Shown: positions 14,507-23,895, counted from the first letter of the stretch. The stretch is DNA of 59,856 bases from an uncultured Prevotella sp. (GCA_934256705.1 CAKQPF010000016.1:1-59856), one strand, 5' to 3'. A program made the numbers and translations. The notes: generated from the sequence alone by a model not told the origin.

Positions 14507-15976
14507 ATGAACTGGGAAAAACTACAGAATGGCTCCGACATCAGAGGAGTAGCCCTCGAAGGCATTGAGGGAGAGAACGTAAACTTCACACCTGAAGTAG
14601 TGGAGACGATTGCCAAAGCTTTCGTCAGATGGATTATTGATGCCACTGGCAATCAGCATCCCGCGATTGCCATCGGTGCTGACTGCCGTCTGTCGGGAAA
14701 GGACGTGAGAGCAGCTTTCATCAAGGGAGCGACAAGTATGGGTGCTGACATGATGGACTGCGGACTCGCTTCCACGCCAGCCATGTTTATGACCACGGTG
14801 AGCGAGCAGACCAAAGCCACAGCCTCAGTCATGGTGACTGCAAGTCATCTGTCGTTCAATCGCAACGGACTCAAGTTCTTCACTCCTGAAGGAGGACTCG
14901 ACAGCAAGGACATTGCCGCTATCCTCGACATTGCAGAAAAGGGTGATTTCGATTATGGGGGAACGAAGGGCAAATGCTCCGACCTCGACTTCATGACCGT
15001 CTATTCCAAGCATTTGGCTGACTACATCCGCAATGGCGTCAAAGCCGATGATTATCTCCATCCTCTCTCCGGAATGCACATCATCGTGGATGCAGGAAAC
15101 GGCAATGGAGGCTTCTTTGAGAAAATCCTCCAGTCTCTCGGTGCCGACACGCAAGGCAGCCAGTTCCTCGCCCCGGACGGACGCTTCCCTAACCATATCC
15201 CGAATCCGGAGAATGCCGAAGCAATGGCTTCCGTATGCGATGCCGTGAAGCGCAGCCATGCCGACCTCGGAATCATATTCGATACTGACGTTGACCGTTC
15301 CGCTATCGTGGACCATCATGGTTGCCCGATAAACCGCAACTCGCTTATAGCATTGATTTCCACAGTTATCCTTCAGGAGCATCCTGGCAGCACCATCGTC
15401 ACCGACTCTGTCACCTCCGACGGACTGGCTGAGTTTATCCTGTCTAAGGGAGGCAAGCATCATCGCTTCCGCCGTGGCTACAAGAACGTGATAAATGAGG
15501 GCATCCGGCTCAATGCTAACGGTGAGGAATGCTGGCTTGCCATAGAGACATCGGGCCATGCGGCTCTTCGTGAGAACTATTTCCTCGACGACGGCGCTTA
15601 CCTCGCCGCCAAACTCATCATCTATGCCGCCCTTCTCAATAAGGAGGGAAAGCATCTGCATGATGTGATTTCTTCGCTCAAGCAACCTAAGGAGAGCAAG
15701 GAAATCCGAATCAAGATTACCGACCCCGACTTCAAGGTGTACGGCTCCAAGGTGCTTGAGGACATGAAGACTGCTTTCGCTGCCGTGCCGGGCTGGTCGC
15801 TCGTCAGTCCAAACTATGAAGGACTCCGCGTAAGCTGTGGCAATCCTGACGAAGAAGGTTGGCTGCTTCTGCGTATGTCGCTCCACGACCCCGTGATGCC
15901 TCTCAACATCGAGAGCAATGTCGAGGGAGGTGTCGCTGTCATCGAGGGCAAGCTCCGTTCCATTGGACTGCTGTAA
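14507..15976 (+). CDS. Phosphomannomutase/phosphoglucomutase
   Basis: 489 aa, alpha-D-phosphohexomutase family. It interconverts hexose 1- and 6-phosphates in the cytoplasm, supplying nucleotide sugar synthesis such as the polysaccharide locus downstream. The catalytic serine loop reads TASHLSFNRNGLKFF (about residues 109-123), the Mg-binding loop DTDVDRSAIV (about 259-268), sugar-binding ETSGHAA (about 347-353), and the C-terminal phosphate-binding domain ends the protein. Whether mannose or glucose is preferred cannot be told, so no symbol is given. Confidence 0.9.
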   Translation: MNWEKLQNGSDIRGVALEGIEGENVNFTPEVVETIAKAFVRWIIDATGNQHPAIAIGADCRLSGKDVRAAFIKGATSMGADMMDCGLASTPAMFMTTVSEQTKATASVMVTASHLSFNRNGLKFFTPEGGLDSKDIAAILDIAEKGDFDYGGTKGKCSDLDFMTVYSKHLADYIRNGVKADDYLHPLSGMHIIVDAGNGNGGFFEKILQSLGADTQGSQFLAPDGRFPNHIPNPENAEAMASVCDAVKRSHADLGIIFDTDVDRSAIVDHHGCPINRNSLIALISTVILQEHPGSTIVTDSVTSDGLAEFILSKGGKHHRFRRGYKNVINEGIRLNANGEECWLAIETSGHAALRENYFLDDGAYLAAKLIIYAALLNKEGKHLHDVISSLKQPKESKEIRIKITDPDFKVYGSKVLEDMKTAFAAVPGWSLVSPNYEGLRVSCGNPDEEGWLLLRMSLHDPVMPLNIESNVEGGVAVIEGKLRSIGLL

Positions 15977-16022
15977 GAAGAGCCCCCTCCTGTCCCCCCC
16001 CCTTAAGAAGAAGCCCTCCCCA

Positions 16023-16142
16023 ACCCCTCCCTGGAGGGGCTTTTTTTAGTTACGGATTGTCAGCTTGAGACTCAATCAGTCAGTGGCTAACTAATCATCC
16101 CCCAGGGGGGATAAGAGGGGGCTTAGGGGTGAGGGAGGGCTT
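16023..16142. terminator. Terminators inside a C/G-rich inverted repeat
   Basis: CCCCTCC/GGAGGGG followed by CTTTTTTT (16024-16047) is a good plus-strand terminator for the phosphohexomutase gene. About 55 bp on, ATCCCCC/GGGGGAT and a GTGAGGGAGGGCTTTT arm serve the convergent gene at 16146. The outer AAGCCCTCCCCAACCCC and GGGGTGAGGGAGGGCTT arms are inverted copies spanning the whole gap. Confidence 0.65.
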
Positions 16143-16145
16143 TTC

Positions 16146-18773
16146 CTAAATCTTCCTCATTATCATCTCCATCTGCTCGCCAAGTCCGATGGTGTAGCCC
16201 TGCGTGATGTGCACCACGCGGTTGAACGTGTCGGAGATGATGAAGATAGGAGACTGTTCAGGATGTGAGAGCTTCATGTTCTCCGCTATCTGCTTGCGGA
16301 TGGCTCCGTCGCGGTCGATGCCGTAGATGATGTTCTTCGGCAAACCGGGGAATTCCGACTTGTTGAATTTCCTTGCCGCCTCTTCATCCTCGAACAGGAT
16401 AACCATCGGACGGTTCCATTTCTCGAAAGCTTCAGCCACCTTGGCGATGTCCTTCAGCGCATGGTTTGTAGGCTCCTGACCCACACCGATCAGTCCGGTG
16501 ATGAAATATCCGCGTCCCGTCTGCGAGAGCAGCGACACTTCCTCGCCGTCGAGGGTCTGGAATCTCGATTCCGAATTGAAATTGCCTATCACCGTCACCG
16601 CCGTAGGAGAATTGCGCAGATGCATCTCCACGTCCGTCGTCATCCCTTTCTCCACATTGAATATCTGCATCTCAGCCATCACGCCGCCGTCAGCCAGACG
16701 CATTCCGCTGACCAGGGCATACTGTCCCACGTCCAGCGCCACGCCGTCCTTGAATGTGTTGCTCCATGTGATTCCTTCCTCCGGATATTCCATCAGCGTG
16801 GTCGAACCGTCCTCATGGATGCGTGAGAGCGAGAAATGACTGTAGTATTTCGGGTCGTCGATTGTGCCGTTGGCATGATAGGTCAGGTGCAGCGTGCCTT
16901 TCTCAGCCACTCTCTGCACAGTGCCGTCGAAGTCGATGTCCACCCATTGTCCGTTCTGCCTGTACTGCGCCTTCTGCGTCACGGCATCCACCCTCGCGTC
17001 AATGCCGAGACTGCGTGCCACATCGACGAAGAATATCTTCCTCGACCGCCTGTCCGTTATCCTGCTGTTCCATACTCCCATCGGTGTCTGCGCTATCATC
17101 AGCGCCTTGCTGTCAGGATTGAGGCGGACATTCTGCTTCACCCAAGCCACCAGCGCGGCTGGGTCACTGCGGAAACGGTCTGCCTCCTTCCTGCTGAATG
17201 CCTTCTCAAAGAAGCGCTTGAACGGATGGATGATCATCTCCGTCTCCACTCGTGGGCACAGCTGGTCGCTCTCTGCCAGGAAATTGTCTTCCAGTATCTC
17301 CATTCTGATGTCGCGCAGGTCCTTGTCGCTCAGCGAGGAAAGCAGGCTGACGGCACGTCTGAGGTTGTCCTTGTGGTTGACGAGAAACTGCATCACCACC
17401 TCATGGTTGCCCTGCGCCCCCACGAGCAGGTCAGCCATCCTCCCGGTCTCAGCGCCGATGGTGCCGACGATGCCGTTGTTCTCCAGAGCCTTTGTCGCTG
17501 TCTCCTTATTATAAAAGGTGGCGAGGTAAGCGTGGCGGATGGAGTCTTCCCTTGCAAATCGGGCGTTATTCTCTGCCCTTTGTTCCTTCGTGACCAATGG
17601 CAGGTCAGGCTTCTCCGGCGGTGGCACTATGTCGAACGAGTCACGATAGACCAGTCCGTTTCCTGTCCCGGACTTCACCTCGTGGTCGAGCTTTATGGTC
17701 ACGTTCCGGTCTTTGCCGAACGCCACCTTCCTGAATCCGTATCTTCCTCCCGATGAAGCCCATGCCATCATGTCGCCCTTGCCGGCCGTGAGGAACGTCC
17801 TGCCCTCCGCATCGGTGTATTTCGTCACCACGGAGCAGAATTCGGCATAGTTGTAGATCTTGAAGTCCACCTTGGCTCCCTTCACCGGACTGCCGTCCTC
17901 ATCCACCACGGCAAAGTCCATGCGGGCCGTCTCGCCGTAGTTGTCTATGAGGTTTATCTCCGTATAGTTGGATGTCCTCAGCACCACCTCTTCCGGTCCC
18001 TGATAGTCACCGAAAGCCTTCGTGTGCATCAGCAGTGCTCTGGAAGCCGGGGCGTTGAACCATCCCAGATTGAGCACAGGCTCAGGCTCGCAGGCACCGA
18101 GGAAATACCATTTTCCGTCTGCCCAAGCCTCCACCCATGCGTGGTTGTCGTCCGTGTGCGCCCATCGAGGTGTATAGACCTGGCGGGCAGGAATGCCGAC
18201 AGCCCTCAGCGCCGCCACCATGAAGGTGCTCTGCTCGCCGCATCTGCCGTAAGCCGACCTCACCGTGGCAAGCGGAGCCGATGTCCTGCCGTCAGACGGG
18301 CGGTAGGTCACTTTCTCGTGGCACCAGTGGTTCACCTCCAGTATGGCGTCCGCCATCGAGAGATGCTTTATCCTGTCTTTCAGTTCGCCGTAGAAGGCGG
18401 TCCGGGAGTCGTCCAGGTTCTCGTTGTTCACGCGAAGGGGCAGCACGAAATGTCGGAACAGCAGTTCCGGCACGTCCTTTCCCCAAGGCATCTCCTTCCG
18501 TGCCTTCATGCTCATCCTCACGTTGTCGAGGAAGAACTGTGGCTCGTAGTCGGTGACGTCAGCCAGCGGCATATATTGATAGAGGAATTCCAGTGCGTTG
18601 CGTTCCGCAGCAGTGATGTTTTTCAGTTTGGCAGTCTTGCTCCTTCTCAGTTTCAGCATCCAGTCCGTACCTTTGTCGTCATTATTTGCCACGACGTCAG
18701 CGTGTTGGCATACCATTCCGTAGGTAGGATTACAGCAGGCGAGGATGAGAGCCGGGATGATAGTCTTTTTCAT
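16146..18773 (-). CDS. Secreted transglutaminase-like protein
   Basis: 875 aa from ATG 18773; the longer frame starts upstream of the promoter and is rejected. An N-terminal signal sequence (MKKTIIPALILACCNPTYG) sends it to the envelope. A transglutaminase-like core follows: YGRCGEQSTFMVAALRAVGI with the nucleophile Cys, DNHAWVEAW with the His, then a CEPEP stretch where the third residue is usually Asp. A carboxypeptidase-regulatory-like beta domain comes next (AVVDEDGSPVKGAKVDFKIY). The C-terminal ~100 residues (MVILFEDEEAARKF, SPIFIISDTFNRVV) look thioredoxin-like. Peptidase or cross-linking activity is likely; the substrate is unknown. Confidence 0.8.
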   Translation of the reverse strand: MKKTIIPALILACCNPTYGMVCQHADVVANNDDKGTDWMLKLRRSKTAKLKNITAAERNALEFLYQYMPLADVTDYEPQFFLDNVRMSMKARKEMPWGKDVPELLFRHFVLPLRVNNENLDDSRTAFYGELKDRIKHLSMADAILEVNHWCHEKVTYRPSDGRTSAPLATVRSAYGRCGEQSTFMVAALRAVGIPARQVYTPRWAHTDDNHAWVEAWADGKWYFLGACEPEPVLNLGWFNAPASRALLMHTKAFGDYQGPEEVVLRTSNYTEINLIDNYGETARMDFAVVDEDGSPVKGAKVDFKIYNYAEFCSVVTKYTDAEGRTFLTAGKGDMMAWASSGGRYGFRKVAFGKDRNVTIKLDHEVKSGTGNGLVYRDSFDIVPPPEKPDLPLVTKEQRAENNARFAREDSIRHAYLATFYNKETATKALENNGIVGTIGAETGRMADLLVGAQGNHEVVMQFLVNHKDNLRRAVSLLSSLSDKDLRDIRMEILEDNFLAESDQLCPRVETEMIIHPFKRFFEKAFSRKEADRFRSDPAALVAWVKQNVRLNPDSKALMIAQTPMGVWNSRITDRRSRKIFFVDVARSLGIDARVDAVTQKAQYRQNGQWVDIDFDGTVQRVAEKGTLHLTYHANGTIDDPKYYSHFSLSRIHEDGSTTLMEYPEEGITWSNTFKDGVALDVGQYALVSGMRLADGGVMAEMQIFNVEKGMTTDVEMHLRNSPTAVTVIGNFNSESRFQTLDGEEVSLLSQTGRGYFITGLIGVGQEPTNHALKDIAKVAEAFEKWNRPMVILFEDEEAARKFNKSEFPGLPKNIIYGIDRDGAIRKQIAENMKLSHPEQSPIFIISDTFNRVVHITQGYTIGLGEQMEMIMRKI

Positions 18774-18803
18774 AAGGTGATAGTCATTTTTCTGTTTCAT
18801 CGG

Positions 18804-18811
18804 CAAAGGTA
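18804..18811 (-). promoter_or_regulatory. -7 box TACCTTTG for the transglutaminase-like gene
   Basis: Minus-strand TACCTTTGCC, about 31 bp before ATG 18773. It excludes the upstream ATGs of the frame. Confidence 0.65.
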
Positions 18812-18871
18812 ATGTTTTAATCTGAAAGCGACGAAGAAATCCTGATCTTTTTTGTGTGTTGTCTGGTGGTC

Positions 18872-18953
18872 AGAAATAAAATATCAATGTATAAAAACAA
18901 AACATCAATGGATAAGAATATTTTTGCTTATTTTTATCCATTGATGTTTTATC
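18872..18953. repeat. ATCCATTGATGTTTTAT hairpin repeat, copy 2
   Basis: AAAACATCAATGGATAA pairs with TTATTTTTATCCATTGATGTTTT around a short AT loop; a partial extra arm (AAAATATCAATG) lies just before. The same arms occur near 12040-12122. Confidence 0.65.
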
Positions 18954-19045
18954 CCGTAGGCTCTTGAGCGTTGTGGATAGTCGATTGCCCTTTATTCATC
19001 ATTATGTGTTCATCGCTTTGCGACGACCACAAGCGTTCAAAGAGA

Positions 19046-19263
19046 ATCACGGATGGCACGGATGCGACGGATCTGTTCTTTCACGGATTTTTTATTTTCC
19101 ATGGTCTCGGATTTCATGCGCCTGTCGGGCGCTTTGATTTGTACGGATATTCCCTTCGCTTGGGGCAATCCAGCGCCGTACAAGCGCAAGAAAATCAGTA
19201 TCAAATCCAAAACACAAAGAAAATCCGTGAAAGATAAAATCCGTCGCATCTGTTATCCGTGAT
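19046..19263. repeat. 218-bp inverted-repeat element (MITE-like)
   Basis: The ends ATCACGGAT and ATCCGTGAT are exact inverses, and further blocks match inward: CGACGGAT with ATCCGTCG, TCTTTCACGGATTTT with AAAATCCGTGAAAGA. The centre has a GGCGCTTTG...CAGCGCC-type core. Short open frames on both strands are by-products of the symmetry. It is probably a dispersed non-autonomous or REP-type repeat. Confidence 0.6.
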
Positions 19264-19325
19264 AGATTTTGAGCGTGTGCGAAAGAGCACGTAGGCTCTT
19301 GAGCTGTGTATTACAATTCATATGT

Positions 19326-19515
19326 TGGTACTGTCTTCCAGACAGCTGTCCCCTACTTTTGTTATTATCCCGAGACTTCGTCCCAGATTACTCTCGCTTC
19401 GCTCGGTATTGGCTTCCAGCCAAATCTTGTTGTTTTGTTGTCTGGTTGTTTAGTTGTTTGATCATTTAACAAAACAACCAGACAACAAAACAACTAAACG
19501 CCCAGACAACAATAG
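19326..19515. repeat. Composite intergenic repeat, copy 2
   Basis: GGTACTGTCTTCCAGACAG, ATCCCGAGACTTCGTCCC, CTCGCTTCGCTCGG and TTGGCTTCCAGCCAA, followed by TTGTTGTCTGGTTGTTTAG and its inverse AACAACCAGACAACAAAAC. The same modules are at 13437-13625 with the palindrome on the other side. Confidence 0.65.
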
Positions 19516-19519
19516 AAAC

Positions 19520-19551
19520 AAAAGGAAGGACTCTGATGAATCCTTCCTTTT
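19520..19551. terminator. Terminator for the convergent side of 19600-20100
   Basis: AAAAGGAAGGA and TCCTTCCTTTT pair perfectly around ten bases, with T-rich flanks on both strands. It lies 49 bp past the stop of the minus-strand gene. Confidence 0.7.
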
Positions 19552-19599
19552 GTTGTTTTTTTTATGTGTGGTCATGATTTCGCCCAATCGTTCTCAAAC

Positions 19600-20100
19600 T
19601 CATTTTGCGTCCTGCCTTTTGGCTTCAAGATAGTCAGCGAAGAGTCTTGCCGCATTCTCCACTTTCCTGGAACATGGGCGTACGCGGTAATATTCCGTGT
19701 TGCGCTCGTCGGGCACGGTGGAGTCCCTTACCACCTTGCATCCGCTCATGCCGAGGAGCTCGGCACAGATGACGGAGCCGTTTTCCTCCTTGAATTCGTT
19801 TACCAGTCGCTGCACCACGGCGTAGCAGTCCGCCTTGCCCTTCCTGTCGTTGCCTTCGGTCTGCCCGGCATCCAGTCCGGCAAGCATCACCATGCCGGAG
19901 ACGGCGCCGCACATCATGCGCATTCTGCCCACTCCGCCACCGAAGCCGGCGCTGACGCGCTTTGCCGTGTCCTCGTCCATGCCGTAGAGGTCGGCGAAGG
20001 CAAGGAAGACGGACTGGCTGCAGTTGTAGCCCTGCATGAATAGTTCCACTGCCTTCTGCACTCTGTCATCGAGGTCTGTCATTGTTTCGTTCATGTTCAT
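19600..20100 (-). CDS. C_GCAxxG_C_C family protein
   Basis: 166 aa. The family pattern is present: NCSQSVFLAFADLYGM, then SAGFGGGVGRMRMMCGAVSGMVMLAGLD, then two later cysteines (DCYAVV, ICAELLGMSGCKVV) and a final RPCSRKV. These proteins are thought to be redox- or metal-linked because of the conserved cysteines, often next to electron-transfer genes. The reaction is not known. ATG 20100 is the first start; a second in-frame Met two residues on is equally possible. Confidence 0.85.
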   Translation of the reverse strand: MNMNETMTDLDDRVQKAVELFMQGYNCSQSVFLAFADLYGMDEDTAKRVSAGFGGGVGRMRMMCGAVSGMVMLAGLDAGQTEGNDRKGKADCYAVVQRLVNEFKEENGSVICAELLGMSGCKVVRDSTVPDERNTEYYRVRPCSRKVENAARLFADYLEAKRQDAK

Positions 20101-20169
20101 TAGTTTCTTGTATTTTTAATGTAGATAAGAAATCGTGATGCCTGTCCTTGCAATCGTTATGGGACAGGC

Positions 20170-21033
20170 TCATTGCTTCAGATTTTCTATAGCCTTCCTG
20201 TCCGCTTCCTGTGCTTTCCTTGTGGCCTCGGCATTGGCTGAAATGGCGTCGGTCTTGCGGTGGAAGCCGTATCTCCGCCCCTTTGACAGGAGGATGAGGG
20301 AGTCCTCGCTCAGCGAGACATAGTCGAGGGTGTCGAATACGGTTTCCCGCTTGTCCGCTTTCCCCATCACGTCAGGAGACTGCCTTTTCCTGGAGACGAG
20401 AATCAGCCTGCCGTTCCATGAGAACCATTGCTCATAGATCTTCACCTCGGGATATTCTACCGGACTGTCGTCATCCATTCCGTTCCCCGTATATACCATT
20501 CCCACAGACTGTGCTATATGGTTGCGCTTGAGGGAGAAGCCGTATTCCCTCGGTATGAGATAAAGTGCCTTCTCGGAGTCGGGGAGCTCCCTGATGGCCT
20601 GCGCCTCCATGCGTCTTCTCATTCTCGGGCTGAGGTTTCTGAAATCCTTGAAAGAGGGCATCACGGGGTAGGTCCATGTGCCCTTGAGCTGGTCGAGGTC
20701 CACTATCATCGTGGCGGCGGTGGAGTCGTTGCTGTCAACCATTATCCCGATCCAGTCGCCTATCTCCGGCTTGCCGATGATGCGCCCGTCTTTGGCGGCG
20801 TCAATGCAGGAATAGGCTGTCGGGTCTTCACCGGAAAAGGGATAGACCACCACGGTGCTGTCGTTGGTGCCCTCGCAGGCAAGACCGTAGATCATGGAGT
20901 CATTGACTATCTGCTCTGACGCATCAATCTGCATCATCTCCCCTTCATGGGGCTTCTGCCTGCCGCATGAGAGAGTCATGATGATGAGGGAAAAGAACAG
21001 GGGGAAGGAATATCTGAAATTCATTTTCTGCAT
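20170..21033 (-). CDS. Lipocalin-like lipoprotein, unknown role
   Basis: 287 aa. The signal peptide ends in a lipobox (IIMTLSCGRQ, Cys at about residue 23), so it should be lipidated and anchored in the envelope. The rest is beta-rich (WIGIMVDSNDSTAATMIVDL, GTWTYPV, YGFSLKRNHIAQSVGMVYTG), like lipocalin-type proteins of Bacteroidetes, and ends in a charged helix (EATRKAQEADRKAIENLKQ). It follows the -7 box at 21057. No function is assigned. Confidence 0.65.
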   Translation of the reverse strand: MQKMNFRYSFPLFFSLIIMTLSCGRQKPHEGEMMQIDASEQIVNDSMIYGLACEGTNDSTVVVYPFSGEDPTAYSCIDAAKDGRIIGKPEIGDWIGIMVDSNDSTAATMIVDLDQLKGTWTYPVMPSFKDFRNLSPRMRRRMEAQAIRELPDSEKALYLIPREYGFSLKRNHIAQSVGMVYTGNGMDDDSPVEYPEVKIYEQWFSWNGRLILVSRKRQSPDVMGKADKRETVFDTLDYVSLSEDSLILLSKGRRYGFHRKTDAISANAEATRKAQEADRKAIENLKQ

Positions 21034-21056
21034 GTGGTGATAATTGTAAATGACTG

Positions 21057-21064
21057 CAAACTTA
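21057..21064 (-). promoter_or_regulatory. -7 box TAAGTTTG for the lipoprotein gene
   Basis: Minus-strand TAAGTTTGCAG about 24 bp before ATG 21033. Confidence 0.5.
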
Positions 21065-21148
21065 CAAATTTTTCTTCATAATCATCCTCCTTTTGCCGTT
21101 TTTTATGAAATAAAACGCTTGTTTTGCCATTATTTCGCGGAAAAATGC

Positions 21149-21156
21149 TATCTTTG
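21149..21156 (+). promoter_or_regulatory. Polysaccharide locus promoter with a long leader
   Basis: TATCTTTG at 21149-21156 with a TTTTG element about 20 bp before it. The first gene starts at 21337, so the transcript carries about 175 nt of leader with several small inverted repeats. I do not recognise a riboswitch or a UpxY-type regulator here. Confidence 0.55.
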
Positions 21157-21336
21157 CAAGTCTTTTTTATCATGTTGACTCCATCTGTCACAACAAAATG
21201 GACATTTCATAGTTATATATGCAATAAGGTGCTCCGCCCGAGTTCTGGCTTTCATGTCCGCAGATTCATTTCCGCCCGTAAAGCGATGCCGGGATGCAGC
21301 CTTTGACTACTCTAACAGATAATAACCCGAAAACAA

Positions 21337-23895
21337 ATGAAAAGATTTCTTACCATAGTAATGTTTGCCGTTTGGGGATTTGCCTTCGCAAATGCCCAGT
21401 CCACCATGACCGATGAGCAGGTGCTCCAGTACGTGATCAAGGAGCATGATGCCGGAACATCGCAGGCGCAGATAGTGACAAAGCTCATGCAGAAAGGCGT
21501 GGATATCTCCCAGATAAGACGCATCAGGCAGAAGTATGAGCGGCAGTTGAAGAACGGCGGGCTCGGCATCGTCGCAGACGAGTCGGTCTCCAAGGCAGAG
21601 AGCACGCTCAGGAAGAATAACGGTGACGCGAAGAAAGGCACCAGACTCACGAAGGACAAGAGCCAGGACAAGAAGAGGACTAACGGCTACACCAGCTACA
21701 AATACAGCGAGAATACCAACGGAAACCTCAATGAGAAGGAGGTGGATGCTGACGACGATGAATACAAGGCCATAAGAAAGGAGCTCCAGGGCTTCGGATT
21801 CGAAGATGAACAGGCTGATGAAAGCGCCGACAGGGAATCGCTCTACCATGGTCGTAAGGTGTTCGGACGAAATATCTTCAATCGTGAAGACCTTACCTTC
21901 GAACCTGTAATGAACATTGCCACTCCGCAGAATTATGTGGTGGGTCCTGGCGATGAGGTGAAGGTGGATATCTATGGAGCATCCCAGAAATCGGAAGTCT
22001 ATACTGTAAGCCCTGATGGCGACATCACCATAGAGGGCTTCGGACCAGTCACCGTAGCGGGATTGACGGTGCATCAGGCCAATGCCAGACTGCGAAGCAC
22101 CCTCGGCGCGCGTTACAGCAGCAGCAGCATCAAGATGACATTGGGGCAGACACGCACCATCACCGTCAACGTGATGGGCGAGGTGATGGCTCCGGGCACT
22201 TACACGCTGTCTGCTTTTGCCAGTGTATTCCATGCGCTCTATATGGCTGGCGGCGTGAATGAGATAGGTACTCTGCGCAGCATCAAGGTATTCAGAAAGG
22301 GCAAGCTGCTCAGCAATGTGGACATCTATGACTATATGCTGAACGGCAAGATGAACGGTAACGTTCGCCTTCAGGATAATGATGTCATAATGGTAGGACC
22401 TTATGAATGCATCGTTGACATTGCCGGAAAGGTGAAGCGCCCGATGTATTACGAGATGAAGAAGTCGGAAAGCCTGACCACCCTTCTCCGTTATGCCGGC
22501 AGTTTCGCAAGCGATGCCTACACCAAGTCGCTCCGCGTGATCCGCAAGAACGGCAGCAGGTACTCTGTGCACAATGTGGCAGAGTTTGACATGAGTTCCT
22601 TCCATGTGGCTGACGGCGATTCAGTCACCGTGGATTCCATCATCCCCCGCTTTGAGAATATGGTAGAGGTGAAGGGCGCTGTCTTCCGTCCGGGAATGTA
22701 TCAGATAGGAGATGAAATCTCCACAGTCCGCTCTCTGATAGAAGCATCAGAGGGACTGACGGAGGATGCTTTCACCGCCCGCGCAGTAATGCACCGCATG
22801 AACCGCGACCGCACGCTCAAGGTGATAAGCCTCGATATCGAGGGCATAATGTCAGGCAAGTCGCCTGACGTGGCTTTGCAGAATGAAGATGTGGTCTTTA
22901 TCCCTACAATCAGCGAGCGACAGGACGACCGCACCATCACCATCCATGGAGAAGTGCGCTTCCCTGGTGTGTATAAATATGCTGACAATGAGACGCTTGA
23001 AGACTTCGTGCTTCAGGCGGGAGGACTCAATGAGACCGCTTCGTCCGTGAAAGTCGATGTGGCACGCCGCGTGAAGAATCCTAAGGCGCTGACTGCAGAT
23101 TCAGTCATCGCGAAGACCTACAGTTTCGCTCTCAAGGACGGCTTCGTGATTGACGGCGAGCAAGGCTTCTGCCTCGAACCGTTTGACGAGGTATATGTGC
23201 GTAAGAGCCCAGGCTACACAGTGCAGCAGAACATCAGAATCGAGGGGGAAGTCAATTTCCCTGGAGTCTATGCCCTTGCCAAGCGTGAGTCACGTCTTAC
23301 TGACATCGTCAAGGCGGCAGGAGGCGTGAACAATCTCGCCTACGTGAAAGGCGCGAGACTGGAGCGCAGGATCACGCCTGAAGAGCGCACGCGAATGAAT
23401 CAGGTGCTCAAGATGGCGCAGAGCCAGTCGTCCGGTGAGGACACCATCGACATCAGGAAACTCGATATCGGCGAAACATATTATGTCGGCATCCAGCTCG
23501 ACAAGGCAATCGAGAATCCGGGTTCAGACTTTGACCTCGTGCTTCGAGAGAACGACCGCATCATAGTGCCGGAATACACCAACACCGTGAAGGTCAGCGG
23601 CAACGTGCTCTATCCTAACACAGTGGCTTACAAGAAAGGCAAGAGCGCACGCTATTATGTAAATCAGGCTGGTGGATTTGGAGCAAGAGCAAAGAAGGGA
23701 AGCACCTATATCGTCCACATGAATGGTACTGTGAATCAGATGGGCAAGGGAGAAAAGCCGACACCGGGCTCGGAAGTGATAGTTCCGACCAAGCCGAAGG
23801 CTGATGCAAGCAAGCTCTCACAGTGGCTCGCCATCGGCACCTCCACGGCTTCCATCGCCACTATGATAGCCACAATCGCCAACCTTATAAAGTAA
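21337..23895 (+). CDS. Polysaccharide export outer membrane protein (Wza-like, SLBB repeats)
   Basis: 852 aa, much longer than E. coli Wza because of multiple SLBB domains. The signal peptide is MKRFLTIVMFAVWGFAFANA. A helical, charged region follows (to about residue 170), then Poly_export (NYVVGPGDEVKVDIYGASQ, about 198-216) and about six SLBB units (VNVMGEVMAPGTYTLS, VDIAGKVKRPMYYE, ITIHGEVRFPGVYKY, IRIEGEVNFPGVYAL, VKVSGNVLYPNTVAY). It ends in a hydrophobic helix (QWLAIGTSTASIATMIATIA). It would form the periplasmic and outer membrane channel for the polysaccharide, with Wzz. Its last 99 bp are repeated 1.8 kb downstream (25611-25709). Confidence 0.9.
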   Translation: MKRFLTIVMFAVWGFAFANAQSTMTDEQVLQYVIKEHDAGTSQAQIVTKLMQKGVDISQIRRIRQKYERQLKNGGLGIVADESVSKAESTLRKNNGDAKKGTRLTKDKSQDKKRTNGYTSYKYSENTNGNLNEKEVDADDDEYKAIRKELQGFGFEDEQADESADRESLYHGRKVFGRNIFNREDLTFEPVMNIATPQNYVVGPGDEVKVDIYGASQKSEVYTVSPDGDITIEGFGPVTVAGLTVHQANARLRSTLGARYSSSSIKMTLGQTRTITVNVMGEVMAPGTYTLSAFASVFHALYMAGGVNEIGTLRSIKVFRKGKLLSNVDIYDYMLNGKMNGNVRLQDNDVIMVGPYECIVDIAGKVKRPMYYEMKKSESLTTLLRYAGSFASDAYTKSLRVIRKNGSRYSVHNVAEFDMSSFHVADGDSVTVDSIIPRFENMVEVKGAVFRPGMYQIGDEISTVRSLIEASEGLTEDAFTARAVMHRMNRDRTLKVISLDIEGIMSGKSPDVALQNEDVVFIPTISERQDDRTITIHGEVRFPGVYKYADNETLEDFVLQAGGLNETASSVKVDVARRVKNPKALTADSVIAKTYSFALKDGFVIDGEQGFCLEPFDEVYVRKSPGYTVQQNIRIEGEVNFPGVYALAKRESRLTDIVKAAGGVNNLAYVKGARLERRITPEERTRMNQVLKMAQSQSSGEDTIDIRKLDIGETYYVGIQLDKAIENPGSDFDLVLRENDRIIVPEYTNTVKVSGNVLYPNTVAYKKGKSARYYVNQAGGFGARAKKGSTYIVHMNGTVNQMGKGEKPTPGSEVIVPTKPKADASKLSQWLAIGTSTASIATMIATIANLIK
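23797..23895 (+). repeat. wza 3' end, upstream copy (A)
   Basis: These 33 codons (32 aa plus stop) of the wza-like gene are matched, at the same length, by 25611-25709. The first 32 bp are identical (AAGGCTGATGCAAGCAAGCT and on), after which the copies diverge mostly at codon third positions. The two copies bracket the AAA-ATPase/nuclease gene. Confidence 0.8.

Noticed and set aside
18774..18806. Upstream Met starts of the transglutaminase-like gene
   Set aside because: They lie at or upstream of the expected transcription start given by TACCTTTG at 18804, and the signal peptide begins cleanly at 18773.
19037..19262. Short open frames on both strands inside the inverted repeat as genes
   Set aside because: They follow from the symmetry of the repeat, show no domain, and overlap each other fully.
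21149..21336. Invertible promoter controlling the polysaccharide locus
   Set aside because: No pair of inverted repeats of suitable size flanks the promoter, and no invertase gene is in the window.
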